Below the pieces are notes generated by a model, which worked only from the letters and a program-made list of their open reading frames with translations, made no database searches and was not told the origin of the DNA. Positions 25,401 to 36,465 of a DNA stretch of 64,000 nucleotides are shown piece after piece. The stretch comes from Chiua virens (Eukaryota > Basidiomycota > Agaricomycetes > Boletales > Boletaceae). A program made the position numbers and the translations under genes. The stretch spans positions 124,001-188,000 of the forward strand of contig JAHNUO010000012.1 of the NCBI GenBank assembly GCA_019787685.1, given 5' to 3'. How positions within the stretch are numbered: position 1 is the stretch's first letter; each line of letters begins with the position of its first letter.

Positions 25401-25691
25401 CACCATAAGATGGCTTTTGGCCAGCGCGACGTTTGGTTTTGGTACTCAAGGGCTTGCGAGTCGCTTGTGTTTGATTTTGTGAGGGTGTATCTTTTCGGGC
25501 GCGCACCATTCCCATTTCTTGGCAGCACCACTCATGCACATACATGATCAAATACCACTTGAATTTGCCAAGCACGAGGCCAGCACGAGGCACGCGATAA
25601 GCAACACAGAAGATCTAACACCTCGCGATCCGACTCCTCCCTACAAGTTTTCACCTCCTTTCACCTCCACAAACCCGTCCCAGCCTTCAGA

Positions 25692-26680
25692 ATGACCTCT
25701 AAAAATGATCAGGTGAATCAACAACCCACCACGACCCTCTTTCTAATGTCAGGTTATTCCCCAGAGGAAGCAAGGCAAGAGGAATCACCGTAACCCCGCA
25801 TGCATGGACTCGCGATCCAAAGAATACTTCGCCAAGGATGACTTTGAGTTAGAATGGGATCCTAGGGAATCCACTGGAGCGAGAAATTTATCGTCCATGC
25901 AACAAGTTTGGCTCAGAACAGGGGGGCATCATGGGAGGAAAATCGGACGAGGTCAGTCCTATCATTGCTTACATGAGTTTCAGTTCTAAACAATAGACAT
26001 TCTAGAAACCACAACGGGAGGAAATCGCTTGGCTGCTACAGCCTTCGTCCTCTGAACCAGTCTGGACCAATTCTGGCATTTTTCGCCAGCTACGCGTCTC
26101 GCTTTCGATATGATCCCACCGCTTCCTCGTCACAGCAGTTCTACCGTCTCTGCGACCAGTGTGGTTGGGATAGGGAAGGTCCCGAAAGGCAAGGTGCCTA
26201 TCAAAAGTTCAAGATGCCCTCGTGCTACAGTTCAACGAAACCTACGGGACGAATGTCAACTCCCTCGCAACCTGGCAGAGTTTATGTGACGCCATGGGTA
26301 TATATCCCATTCCGAATGACTTAGGACACCTGTCGTGAGGCAAGTGTATTCTCACACGATTTCTCAGCGACTCATACTCATCCCTACCTATGATCAGGCC
26401 GTGCGCAGGCCATTTGTGAATTTTGTCGACCTCGTCGATACGAAGCGCACAGGCGTAAGAGTGGAATTGTTTACGACTGCGCACAAGCTCGGTGAATACA
26501 CGCGCTCGACAGGCAAGTGCTTTCCCAGGAAGCATCCGAATGCAGGAAGGGTGTTACGATCCCTCCTGCAGCACCCTCGTGATGCTGCCTTCCGGCAGGC
26601 ACAAGGGTGCAAAGGGGCGCCGCTAAAAGAGGGTTCTCACCCCAGTGTTGGTTATCCTCCCGGGATGGAGCTCCACTTTT
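25692..26680 (+). pseudogene. tandem family copy 1, probably decayed
   Basis: Starts ATGACCTC like copy 2. Intron 1 begins GTGAATC and ends CCCAG. Exon 2 has KQGKRNHR and EYFAKDDFELEWDP but then leaves the family consensus. A second module reads FFASYASRFRYDPTASSSQQ then FYRLCDQCGWDREGPERQ, after which the frame drifts. The 3' exon is recognisable as FVNFVDLVDTKRTGVRVELF, LGEYTRSTGKCFPRK and NAGRVLRSLLQ. Family role unknown. Lack of an open path through all exons suggests a pseudogene. Confidence 0.55.
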
Positions 26681-27195
26681 AGCCAGCGCGACTTTTTTGG
26701 TGTTTGAGATCTTGATCAGAGTTGTTTGTCATGAACGTGTTTCTTCAGAGCTAGATGTCCCGTATGCGCTCTTGTAAGCTTGCTGCCGACTTAGACCTGG
26801 GGAGTCGGTGACGAGCCTTCCGTCTCGTTAAGGGGAATACTACTGTACAATAAGGCTGTCACTCTGGAAGCTGTCCTCGTGCACAACCAGCGGTAGCAGC
26901 GCGACCCGCCGCAAGCATGCTGGGTGAAGGTGAGTGAGACGAGAATCCGAGCACTTAATCTCGATAACGCCACAGGTCACCAGCTTCGGCGCAGGGTCAT
27001 GTCCTTTTTTCAAATTGGCACTTCTTTCATTTCCGTGTATCACACTTCCATTGGATTCTGTCCTGGTCCATGCACGAGGCATCCGATAAGCAAAACAGAT
27101 TTAACACCTTGCAAACCCGGTCATCGCAGCAAGTCCTCTTATTACCACCCTTCAACCCAAATACCTCGTCTCCTGCCTCGTCGCTATACAGTAAA

Positions 27196-28139
27196 ATGAC
27201 CTCCAAAAATAAACAGGCAAGCCCAACAGAACGCCACGACCCTCACTCTAATACTGTTATTTCGCAGAAAAAACAAGGCGGGAGGAACCACCGTGGCTTA
27301 ACATCCAAGGACACGCCACTCGACGAGTACTTTGCCAAGTACTATTCCGAGTTCGAGCACGACCCTGTGGAATCTGCAGAGCGTGAATTTATCGTTTATG
27401 CGACGCTGACAAAACACCTGCAAGGCAGGACGCCACAGGAGGAGATCAGGTTGGTCCTATTACTAGCCAGTATGAGTGTTCTGAATCGTAGCCCTATCCT
27501 AGAAACCTACACGTGTGCGGGGGCCACGCGACAGGGCAGCGTTGCCACGGACCTATCCAGGATTTTTTCTCCTCCTATGCGCCTCGCTTCCAATACGATC
27601 TCACCGCGTCCTCGTCCTCGGAGTTTCTCCGTCTCTGTGACGAGTTCGGTTGGGACAAGGAGCATCCCGAAAGGAAACGTGCCCATCAAGAGTTCAACGA
27701 CGCTCTCGTGTTACAGTTCAACAAGCTCTATGGAACGGACGTCGATGATCTCAAAAACTGGAAGAGTTTGTGTCGCGTTATGCGCATCAAGCCGGTTCCA
27801 GACGACCTGCATACCTGCCGTGAGGCGAGTCGTTGTTCCTATTTTCCCTTGTTAACGACGTATGCTCAATGACCGGAAATCCTGGGTTATGACCAGACTG
27901 TGCGCGGGACGTTTGTGAACCTCGTCGACGTCGTCGATGCGAGGACCACGGGCGTGAAAGCCAAATCGTTCGGGACTGAGCGTCAGCTCAGTGAGTACAC
28001 ACTCTCGACAGGCAAGGTTTTTCCCAAGGAAAATGCGCACGCAGGAGGGGTGTTACAACACCTCCTGAAACCCAATTTCCTCCCCTACTATGTCAGTCCT
28101 ATGACGCCGAGTTACTGGGGGGCAATAGGACGCCGCTAA
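27196..28139 (+). CDS. tandem family copy 2, two-module uncharacterised protein
   Basis: Best preserved copy. Exon 1 is seven codons, then a GC-AG intron (27217-27267), then GGRNHRGLTSKDTPLDEYFA, a first module with FEHDPVESAEREF, an intron, and a second module FFSSYAPRFQYD, SEFLRLCDEFGWDKEHPERK, QFNKLYGTDVDDLKNWKSLC, then a last exon GTFVNLVDVVDARTTG, LSEYTLSTGKVFPKENA and AGGVLQHLL. The two modules share F..Y...F..D...S...EF.RLCD, so the protein is an internal duplication. One T is missing in module 1 relative to copy 3, shifting the frame there. This family is common and multicopy in agaricomycetes; function unknown. Soluble, no signal peptide. Confidence 0.6.
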
Positions 28140-28571
28140 AAGAGGATTTTCATCTTCATGGCGTTTTGTCATCATGAGATGGAGCTTCACCTTTAGCCAG
28201 CGCGATGTTCGTTTTTCGTGTATCGAGTTGCAATGACCGGTTTCTCAGACTTGGAGCTAGTTTCTTCCCTTGTATGTGTTTGTACGATTACGCTGGTTGC
28301 CGGCTTGCATGTATGTCAGATACTTGTGTATTAAGAATCTCAAGCTTGTGATTGTGTCGATATCCATACTATAAGCGCTCCCTGTGGGGATACCATGACC
28401 AGTATAGGTATACTATATGACCGTGGATTGCTGATCTTCAGCACTGCAAATGGTGTCCTTGAAGGTCTCATCCGCAGTCAAGTAGGAACTTTCAAATGGA
28501 ACCCACCGACTGCACCTGAGTCGATCCGCCCCCTCTTCTCAACCTTCACGAGCATCTCGTTGTGCAGAAAA

Positions 28572-28920
28572 ATGCTCTCTAAAAAACACAACAGAATACC
28601 ATCAGTCCTTACCTCACATATGCGCGTCATTTCCCGAGAGAAATGCGGCGCCGGGAGGAAGTACCGCGGATTTACATCCGACGAGTCGCCTCTGAATGAA
28701 TTCTTTACAAAACACTTTCCCGAGTTTCAACATGATCCCGCCGAATCTGCATTGCGCGAATTTTATCGTTTGTGCGATGAGCTCCGGTGGGATCGGGATG
28801 GTGTCGATGGAGCAGATGCTCATCAAGACTTCAAAGAAGCTTGGTGAAGCAGTTCAATGAAGTGTATGGCACGGAAGGACAACCCAGGAGAGTTGCAGAA
28901 TCTGTGTTCTTTCATTCCCG
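28572..28920 (+). pseudogene. tandem family copy 3, truncated
   Basis: Reads MLSKKHN, then RKYRGFTSDESPLNEFF, FPEFQHDPAESALREFYRLC and DELRWDRDG, with a one-base deletion in GAAGCTTGGTGAAGC that shifts the frame before VKQFNEVYGTEG. The 3' exons are absent: by about 28,990 the sequence has become a fragment of the UBA2 locus. It was cut off by a rearrangement. Confidence 0.6.
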
Positions 28921-28999
28921 AGAAACTGAATGGATGTCAAGACGCGAGCACATCTATTTCATTTCCCTCATGTCCCTTATCGCTCGCTTGAACTCAATC

Positions 29000-29062
29000 T
29001 CATTGACCTTGACCAAGGTATCCAGTTATACCCGACTCGAGGAATGCCCACTGCTATATAAG
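29000..29062 (-). pseudogene. UBA2 locus relic, left piece
   Basis: The run GACCAAGGTATCCAGTTATA and following bases match UBA2 around 23,312-23,370 (exon/intron sequence at the LGQ..LLK exon), with C-to-T type changes. It stops at the TA target site of the pogo element; the match resumes at 56,623. Confidence 0.65.
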
Positions 29063-29537
29063 TACAGTACACTTTTTCATAATGCATATGGTGGTAGTGC
29101 ATGAATTTCATATTACATGTGTTTTCGGGTAATTCTACAGAGGTATGTGGGTAAAATCGCATATTTTGCATAATGAATAATGCATAATGCCTGGACATAG
29201 AATATGCAGTGTGAGATACCATACTTGCAGTGCAGTTGCCTGGTGAATGGTGGGAATGAAGCTGGTAGTGAGACCACTGACTGAGTAGAAGCTAAACTCT
29301 CATAGCATCCACCATCCTAACTGAGATGCATCATTAATATGATGCAGTCAAAGCTGTAATAACCCATACCTCTCGGGACAGGTCCAGGGGTATGGGTTTT
29401 GGGAAAGTATGGGTTTCGAGTGAGGCCAATCAATGACGAGAAAATTCCATTAAGTGCCTTTGTATTCTACCAGGTCTATGTATGTACATTCTGTTCCATT
29501 AATGTGAGAGGATAAGTATATACAAGACTAAGGCAAC

Positions 29538-30238
29538 TTAGGATGCGGGCTGAAAGAAGTCTGTGCACTTCATCTGTTTTGTAGTATGCTGCATCTCGAG
29601 AGCGCATGATCTCTTCCCAACCATAGGCACTATTGACTTGAACTCTTTCAGGATTGGGTCGCCGGAATCTTGAATATATTTCATGAAAGCCATCAATCCC
29701 TGAAATGCCTCATTGTGTGTGGGATGCAGCACATCATTTTCGTCACCACCCACTGCCTTGTCACTTGTCCCATCATGATCTGCTTCCCACGCTGCTTTCG
29801 CCTCCATGACAGCATCACAGATGTCCTTATCTGTTGTGTCAAAGATATTGTGCACCTCCGCGGCAGGATTAAGAAGCTCCGCAAGATCCATTCGGTTAGA
29901 ATGTTGAAGAATACTGGTCGCCTCTAGTTCGTCCAGGGCTTCGTTCAGTTCATTCTTGGCTTGTACAATTGGATCATTCGAGCTGTTGTGAGAACTGCCC
30001 AACACAACCGGCTCAGTTGCATGGATAAGAGACGAAATGGGAATGGAAGGCTGTGCAAGAGGACATTCAAGATTTTGACCACCACCAGACTCCTATCACT
30101 GGAGACAGGTTGTCCAGCTTTCAGCAGAGCCTCAAGCTTGGCTTTCCGGTCCTGAGTCTGATTGCAAGGCTTGGTTAAACCCTTATTTAGGACCTCAATA
30201 GATTTCATGACTAGGTCGTGCTTACCATCCCAGGACAA
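29538..30238 (-). pseudogene. pogo/CENP-B transposase C-terminal fragment (left)
   Basis: Open segments read DRKAKLEALLKAGQPVSSD, MDLAELLNPAAEVHNIFD, CDAVMEAKAAWEAD, EAFQGLMAFMKYIQDSGDP and end KQMKCTDFFQPA. This resembles the region after the DDE domain of fungal pogo-like proteins, with the LNP..E..H motif, the EA...L..Y....DDP helix and a final T-DFF motif. No catalytic core is present. It belongs to a different subfamily from the right-hand fragment. Confidence 0.5.
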
Positions 30239-30294
30239 AAGGAAAAAATATTATATAAAAAATTTCCAAATAAAGCACCCTATTCACACACATT

Positions 30295-30450
30295 ATGGGT
30301 TATGAAGGCTAAAAAATGCTATGGGTTATGGGTTATGACAGAGTTATGGGTTATGGACACAAAATCCCTGCAAACGGACATGGGAAATGGAAAAATGTAT
30401 GGGTTTTCACAGAGTATGGGTTATCTGGGGTATGGGTTATATCAGCTTCG
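30295..30450. repeat. short TATGGGTTATGG-type repeats
   Basis: The words ATGGGTTAT and TATGGGTT recur about eight times in 150 bp, and again near 29,370-29,420 in both orientations. The array is irregular. It differs from the TTAGGG telomere repeat. Confidence 0.5.
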
Positions 30451-30646
30451 ACTGTATTATCTTATGGTATGATTGGGTGCAAGTGAGTAGCAAATGAACA
30501 TATATTGTAATGTACAAAGTACTGTGGTTTGAAGAAATCTGATAAGAAGTCAGGTGTGCTGCATTATGATTAGCCATGCCAACCATCACATATCCAATGG
30601 CACTGTCTAGATATTTTGTAGTGAAATTTAAGAGTGGACTTGGAAG

Positions 30647-31379
30647 CACTTCAGGTGACCCACTTTTGAGGTCTCTTAGACACTATTCCTATGTGATATC
30701 ACACACTTTTTTGCACAAATTGGAGAAGTAAATACATGTTGGCATATAATCATCTGAACAATAATCAATGTAGTAGGGGGGGTCATTGTGACACACAAAA
30801 ATAAACTTGTGACACACAGAATTTGTATGTCACAAAATGGCAAGACAAACCAAAAAACCTTAGAATCAATGATAGGTTGTGAAATTGTAGTCAAAGAGAC
30901 CCTAAAAGTGGGTCACCTGAGATCTTTATATGTCATCATGTCTTCCTTGCTACTCAATCAAAAGAACTGTTACTTAGATATTCTTAAAAAGATAATTCTA
31001 TAGACAAGGCAAGACTTTCATAAAGATATAGAGAATTATTGTAGAGAAGACTTGATACCTTGAAGACAATATAATAGATAGAGTGTTGATTGAAAAAGCT
31101 AGGATAGTGAATAGGAAATGACAAATAGTATGTGAGATATTATATATGAAAGATGTAGAAGAGAGAGATTCAAGTATGAATGCATACACATTGGCTGGAA
31201 AGCTACAAGGATTTATCATTGACTTGTGAAAATCATATATAATATAACAGTTTTGATATGATGTGACATACAACATAGTACATGCACTACACAAATAGTA
31301 CTTTATCACAACAATGTTATACTCTATGGCACACAATAAAGATCGTGTGACACACAATGCCATTCTCTGTGATACACAA
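30647..31379 (+). repeat. KDZ left terminal inverted repeat, ~735 bp
   Basis: Near-identical in reverse to 54,242-54,974 by eye over about 735 bp. The first 270 bp are themselves bounded by inverted copies of GGTGACCCACTTTT (30,655 and about 30,900), giving a hairpin-like unit. Confidence 0.8.
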
Positions 31380-31530
31380 GAGGGATCCTGTGACACACAA
31401 TGACATTCTCTGTGATACACAACAAGGATTCTGTGACACACAATGCCATTCTCTGTGATACACAAGAGGGATCCTGTGACATACAATGACATTCTCTGTG
31501 ATACACAACAAGGATCCTGTGACACACAAC
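31330..31530. repeat. subterminal tandem repeats of the KDZ element
   Basis: About six units built from GTGACACACAATGCCATTCT followed by CTGTGATACACAA(G/C)A. The right end has a looser version at 54,100-54,300. Subterminal repeats commonly bind the element's own transposase; that role is inferred. Confidence 0.6.
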
Positions 31531-31593
31531 ATGTCTCTGTGTCACACATAAGTAGTACTCTGTACACTAAATAGAGATACTACACACATAAAA

Positions 31594-33083
31594 TCAATCA
31601 AACCTTTGCCTCTTCTTGGGACTTCCACTGACTATTTCTCCATCACCCCTATTTGCAGGAACATCATCATGAAGAGTATCCCATAAGCCCAAGTCTTCAA
31701 GCATCTCAAGCATCTCCACTCCATCATCACCTCCATCTATGCTATCAATGTCATCTGAGTTATCTGTGTCAGTATCAATATGGTTGTCATTCCACTCTTG
31801 CTGAGACACCTGACAGCTTGCAAGTTCCAACACTGATGGTCCCCAATGATGCGGCAGCTGATACAGTGATGGAATCTTGTCTGCAGCCTCTTGCCAAGCT
31901 GCACACAATGAAAGTAGTACATGTTTTCATTCTTGTAAATGGTACATGATAGTGGGCTCATCTAAGCAACCAAGTCAGTTCAAGGCTATAAAGGGTATTT
32001 GAACCCCAAATCTGTAGTCTGGAAGGCAGAACCGATCACCCGCCACTGAGAACACATCCAGTACTGCATTGCCAATCGCTCTCGTTGCAACCGAAGTTGT
32101 TCTTTATCAGACCAACGTAAGTCCAACATTGCACATATACCACCACGAATAGTGTTATCCACAAGCCACGAAGGTGCATCACTTTCATCAAGCCCAACAT
32201 CCTGCCAGATTTCATTGTCAACGTCCATGGACCATATTCCCAACTTTGACAGTGGTTGTGGAGCAACAGTGCCATGAGGAGCCTGTCTTCCATCTATGCA
32301 AGCTTGGATCTTTGCACACAATGCATTGTACTTCGTAACCAACTGTGAAACAGCAGGCTCACAGCGCTTTAATGCAGTTTGCATGTGACTCTGCATTTTC
32401 TTCTCTATAAATACATTAAGCAAAGAACTGACGAAACATTCTCGACACCTACCATTCATTGTTTGTCAATAGTTAAGTTCCATTCTCTGCATCTCGAATC
32501 GCCGCTGGCGCAACTGCTCTTGAATGCGCTCTTTTAAAAAAAACTCAAGCATTCATATGATGACAAAGATATGCTGATTTTCTCAGCCATTCTAATTCTT
32601 TCTTGTCATTAATGCCAAGTAAGCGAACCTTGTGGTTGAGAGCACTCCTCAACAACTGGAGATCATCATACATTCTATTGAGCTTCGAGGATGAGAGAAG
32701 GACATAGACATCAGGAAGCAAAAGTTTTTGTTCAAGATCTCCGATATCTTGCTCCTTGCTGGAAATACGATCCATGAGCAGTAAAACTTCTTCGACCAGC
32801 TTCTGACCTATGTTATTTGATTGTCCTATTCACAAGTCAGATAGAGATAGAAAAAATAAAGACCGAGCAACTTACAAGGCAGTGCACGAGTTTGAGACAC
32901 TACTTGCGCTTTCCATGCACTCTCTAACATCGTAATATCCTGGCCATCCAACATCCTCATTGCCGCTTCTCTCCGATCTGCGGCAGCATCCCACTTCCAG
33001 GTCAGCCATTGGCCGTGCTTTGACATGGCCTTGAGATGTAAGTAGTTTACTTGGGAATCAAGCACAAAGAGACATTGATGAAA
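31594..33083 (-). pseudogene. KDZ transposase, C-terminal part
   Basis: Continuation of the gene at 42,106-43,824, separated by the Tc1 insertion in an intron. From the acceptor at 33,084 it reads FHQCLFVLDSQVNYLHLKAM, WLTWKWDAAADRREAAMR, AWKAQVVSQTRALP, then LLLMDRISSKEQDIGDLEQK and NRMYDDLQLLRSALNHKV, a long helical tail, an acidic segment (DTDTDNSDDIDSIDGGDDG) and KKRQRF at the end. In-frame stops lie where the family has arginine (the codon split by the intron after RALP, and after CHHMNA), as expected from CGA to TGA change. Confidence 0.7.
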
Positions 33084-33349
33084 CTGGGCAAAAAATATCA
33101 GTAGAAGACACTAAGCATGTACAGTGGCTCAAACAACTGTCCCAATGTTTGCATGTTTTTCACTAAACGCAATAAAACGCGGTAACCACTAAACCTTACC
33201 CAAATCTGTGGGAATATGAAATATAGTACCTACTCCTGGCTTTCTATTGGACTAAGGGTCAAAGGATTTGAATAAGATTTGATGACATGGCAATCATTTC
33301 AAAATGATTACTCATTGGGACAGTTTTTTGACTTTATATAAATGTAAGT

Positions 33350-34430
33350 ATTATTATGTGGTATGACCTCCTTTGGCCTTGATAACAGCTTCAAGCTGTC
33401 TATGCATGCTTTTAATCCATTTCTTATTCTATTCTGCACAAATATTCCCCCACTCCTCTACTAACCTCCCCTATAAATGATAAACTCCTTTAGGGGCACT
33501 TTTATAAGCTGAAAGTCATTTTTTGAGATAATTTCAGGTATGTTCAAAGGAAGTGAGATCTAGAGACTATGCAGGCCAATCTAAAGATCCAATCTCTTGA
33601 TCTTTGACCCAGGTCTGAACTCTTTTAGAGGTATGCTTGGGATCATTATCTTATTGAAAAATGATATCACCTTCTGAAATTTAAAATTCTTCAATGTTTT
33701 CCAGCAACCCCTGCTCTGGAATTGTCACATACTGCTCAGCATCCATACTTCTGTATACCTCACTCTAAACTCCCACTCCATTCTATCCTATATAGGCCCA
33801 TAGCCTCCTCTATGCTTGACTATACCCTAGTAATCAACTACTCTCCCACCTTTTTCCACACATATTCTTGTTTGTATGACCCAATCCTATTGACTTTAGT
33901 CTCATTTAACTATACAACCCTTTTCCCACCCTCCACAGTCCAATGCTAGTATTGGAAAGCATAGGCCAACCATCCTTTCTTGTGACTCTTGAAGAGAAGA
34001 GGTTTTTGTTCTCTACCACAGCTTTCAAAGAGGCTTCTTTGAGGGTAGTTCTGGCTGTCTGAGGGTAGAGAGGAGTATCAATAATGGTATTGATAAGTAT
34101 AGTGAGCTGAACAGCATTTTTGGCCTTGCCAGTAATGATCTATCATACAATAGCCCTTTTGCTAGTAAATGAAAACTTTGAAGGATGACCACCAAGATGT
34201 TTAGTGTTGTCTAGCTGGATTTCCTGGAGGACCCTGGACACTATAGACTTGCCCAGACCAGTTTTAGAGGTTATTTTCCTGGAAGAAAGATTAAGGAAAA
34301 GGAAGGAGACATTATTGTCCCTTAAGAGCTGGAGATAGGTTTCATAATGATGATAGGAAAGTTACTATGAAATGGCGGGGTTTATATGGTGCTAGCTGAT
34401 GATAGTTGCATAAATATAACATAATAGAAC
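33350..34430 (-). pseudogene. Tc1/mariner transposase relic
   Basis: Reading backwards from about 34,200, pieces such as LKEASLKAVVENKN are visible, and near 33,370 the C-terminal AKGG(H/Y)T signature. Many stops and frame changes; the DD34E catalytic residues cannot be followed. Related to the better preserved Tc1 copies at 57.8 and 62.8 kb by its C-terminus. Confidence 0.6.
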
Positions 34431-34473
34431 CATTATCAAATGTATGTAAGTACTTTTCAACATGTTAGGGTCT

Positions 34474-35042
34474 TGTCATATCCCGTATATCTCATCGATC
34501 CAACTCCGAGATCTCCGGGTTTACTCCTTCATAACTCCGGTGCGATCTCTCTCCGGACACAACTCCTGATCTCCGGACTTCACTTAGAACCTTCTCGATT
34601 TCCTCTTATCTCTTTTCGTACTAGTGTTACATTAGTAATAACCTGTGTCTCGCTTAACAGCACAGCTCCGGCCTCTGTACATACCTGGCTCCACTCCGGT
34701 TACATACTTTCCCGATTTCCGTCTTACTCAGTTTCTTACCAACCCCGTTACTAATCTCCATTCTACTCCGAGTATATAAACTGTAGTACTCCGACTTTGT
34801 ACCCTCAGTCTGAATATTAGTTTTACCTTCTATTCCCTCCGAACTCCATAAGACCTCGACGGTCTTAACTCTGCTCGACTTCACTTCGGTGTTAAGTCTC
34901 ACCTCCGACCTCCGTTCTCCGTTCCCCGAAATAAAGGACAGACTCGTGACAAGGGCGCACCACACACGGTGAAGCCAAGTCCCTCCGCAAGAATAACTCC
35001 GGAGTTCCGGAGTTCATACCCCGAGTAGACCCGGTCTTAACA
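34474..35042 (+). repeat. gypsy 5' LTR
   Basis: Begins TGTCATATCCCG and ends GGTCTTAACA. It contains TATATAAA (34,773-34,780). The likely transcript start is near 34,807, at AGTCTGAATAT. Confidence 0.95.
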
Positions 35043-35044
35043 GT

Positions 35045-35055
35045 ATATTCAGACT
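35045..35055 (+). promoter_or_regulatory. self-priming primer-binding site
   Basis: ATATTCAGACT, two bases after the LTR, is the exact complement of AGTCTGAATAT at 34,807-34,817, about 34 bp after the TATA box. No tRNA-like TGG PBS is present. This is the Tf1/sushi arrangement, where the first 11 bases of the transcript prime reverse transcription. Confidence 0.7.
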
Positions 35056-35079
35056 TCCACTTGTCACTAGTCACTGAAC

Positions 35080-36465
35080 ATGGCTACGCACGCAACCAGA
35101 TCCAGAAGCCGCGCTGAAGGCGCACGACCAATATCTCCACGATTCAACCCTCTCATACAATACGGAAGTACTCGTCGAGGTGCAGAACTCGTCGAACAAT
35201 TCCAAACCTTTTCCTCCAGACACGCCCCTTCCGCCTCCATGGCAGGTCGCGTACCACAAACTCCCACTCCGGGAGCACGCATCGCAGAGCGCGCACTCGG
35301 AGGACGACTAGATACTGCTCCGTCCGAACTCTCCGAAGAACCCATCACCGCACCACAGAATGCGTTAGGTGATGATGACCCGGACGATCCGGACTACCCC
35401 GGAGATGATCCTGGTTCCGACCACGACTCCAACCCCGATTCATATCGCTCAGAGAACGACCTCACCGAGGCTGAAAACGTTCTCGGACAGCTCGCCAATG
35501 CTATTCGCGACCTCGCCCGTTCTTCCCGTCGCCCTCCCTCCGACTCCTCTCCCCGCACTAAGGTCCGGGAACCAGACCAGTTTGACGGGACTGATCCCCG
35601 CAAACTCCGAGTCTTCCTGGTCCAATGCGAACTAAACTTCCAAGACCGCCCTAACGCTTTCCGCACAGACCGCGCCAAAGTAACCTTCGCGCAGTCTTAC
35701 CTCAAGGGTATGGCTCTGGAATGGTTCGAACCGGACCTACTCCAGATGGAAGATTCGACACTCCGTCCTGACTGGATGGATAACTACACCGAGTTTGTCT
35801 TGGAACTCCAGACGAACTTCGGACCTCACGACCCCGTCGGAGATGCCGAGCATCAGCTCGATCATCTCTCTATGAAGGATGGACAGCGTATCAACAAGTA
35901 TGTTGTCGAATTTAACAGGATTGCTTCGCAAGTCCGAGGTTACGGAGAAGGTGCCCTCCAGCACCATTTCTACAATGGGTTGCCTGACCGCATCAAGGAT
36001 GAGATCTCCCGCGTTGGCAAACCCTCCGACCTCGTCCAACTCCGCTACCTCGCACAAGGTATCGACGCGCGCTACTGGGAGCGCAAGTCCGAGATAAGCC
36101 GCCAAACAAAGCAACCCTCCAACAACTCCGCACCCAAGACCTCCGAGAAACACTCCGCATCCAACTCCGGTAATCATTCCGGCAACCAGAAGTCGAAAGA
36201 CTCCTCGGAGTCCAAAGGCAAAGTTGCCACTACCCCCGCTGTCCCGAAGCCCGACTATTCTTCTAAGTTAGGCAAGGACGGTAAACTCACTGCAGAAGAA
36301 CGCAAACGTCGTTTCGACAATAACCTCTGCATGTTCTGCGGGAAATCCGGGCACATGGCTAAGGATTGCTCCAAGTCTTCTTCCAGGGCATCCAAGGCTC
36401 GTGCAACGAAGACCGCAACTCCGGAAACAAAACCGGATACCTCCAGCACGGAGGCAAAAAAATAG
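35080..36465 (+). CDS. gag polyprotein of the chromovirus
   Basis: 461 residues starting MATHATRSRSR. A proline- and acid-rich head is followed by a retrotransposon Gag fold (FDGTDPRKLRVFLVQCELNF, YLKGMALEWFEP, GQRINKYVVEFNRIASQVRG, about residues 165-340), then a lysine-rich linker and one CCHC zinc knuckle, CMFCGKSGHMAKDC, near residue 412. It packages element RNA. The frame ends GCA AAA AAA TAG at 36,463-36,465; the run of seven A (36,456-36,462) is a good -1 slippage site. Confidence 0.9.
   Translation: MATHATRSRSRAEGARPISPRFNPLIQYGSTRRGAELVEQFQTFSSRHAPSASMAGRVPQTPTPGARIAERALGGRLDTAPSELSEEPITAPQNALGDDDPDDPDYPGDDPGSDHDSNPDSYRSENDLTEAENVLGQLANAIRDLARSSRRPPSDSSPRTKVREPDQFDGTDPRKLRVFLVQCELNFQDRPNAFRTDRAKVTFAQSYLKGMALEWFEPDLLQMEDSTLRPDWMDNYTEFVLELQTNFGPHDPVGDAEHQLDHLSMKDGQRINKYVVEFNRIASQVRGYGEGALQHHFYNGLPDRIKDEISRVGKPSDLVQLRYLAQGIDARYWERKSEISRQTKQPSNNSAPKTSEKHSASNSGNHSGNQKSKDSSESKGKVATTPAVPKPDYSSKLGKDGKLTAEERKRRFDNNLCMFCGKSGHMAKDCSKSSSRASKARATKTATPETKPDTSSTEAKK

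Larger units (their letters stand above)
24985..28930. repeat. tandem duplication of a ~1.5 kb gene unit
   Basis: Four units in one orientation share 5' leader, exons, introns and a 3' tail ending near CTAAAAGAGG and GCCAGCGCGA. Only one copy keeps most of its coding capacity. Confidence 0.7.

Noticed and set aside
25135..25593. A 152-residue minus-strand ORF
   Set aside because: It is opposite the tail of tandem copy 0 and has no family features.
29065..29100. The CAGTACACTTT ends as the KDZ termini
   Set aside because: KDZ has its own CACTTCAGG ends with an 8-bp duplication further in; these outer ends have TA and rejoin UBA2-like sequence.
30295..30450. An internal telomere tract
   Set aside because: The unit is TATGGGTTATGG, irregular, and not TTAGGG.
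31330..31530. A CRISPR-like array
   Set aside because: The repeats abut with no unique spacers and belong to a transposon end in a fungal genome.
30998..31567. A 189-residue minus-strand ORF and its twin at 54,108-54,623
   Set aside because: They fall in the KDZ inverted repeat and translate subterminal tandem repeats, so are not genes.
34440..34965. ORFs of about 100 residues in both gypsy LTRs
   Set aside because: Identical in both LTRs, without motifs, and covering the promoter region.
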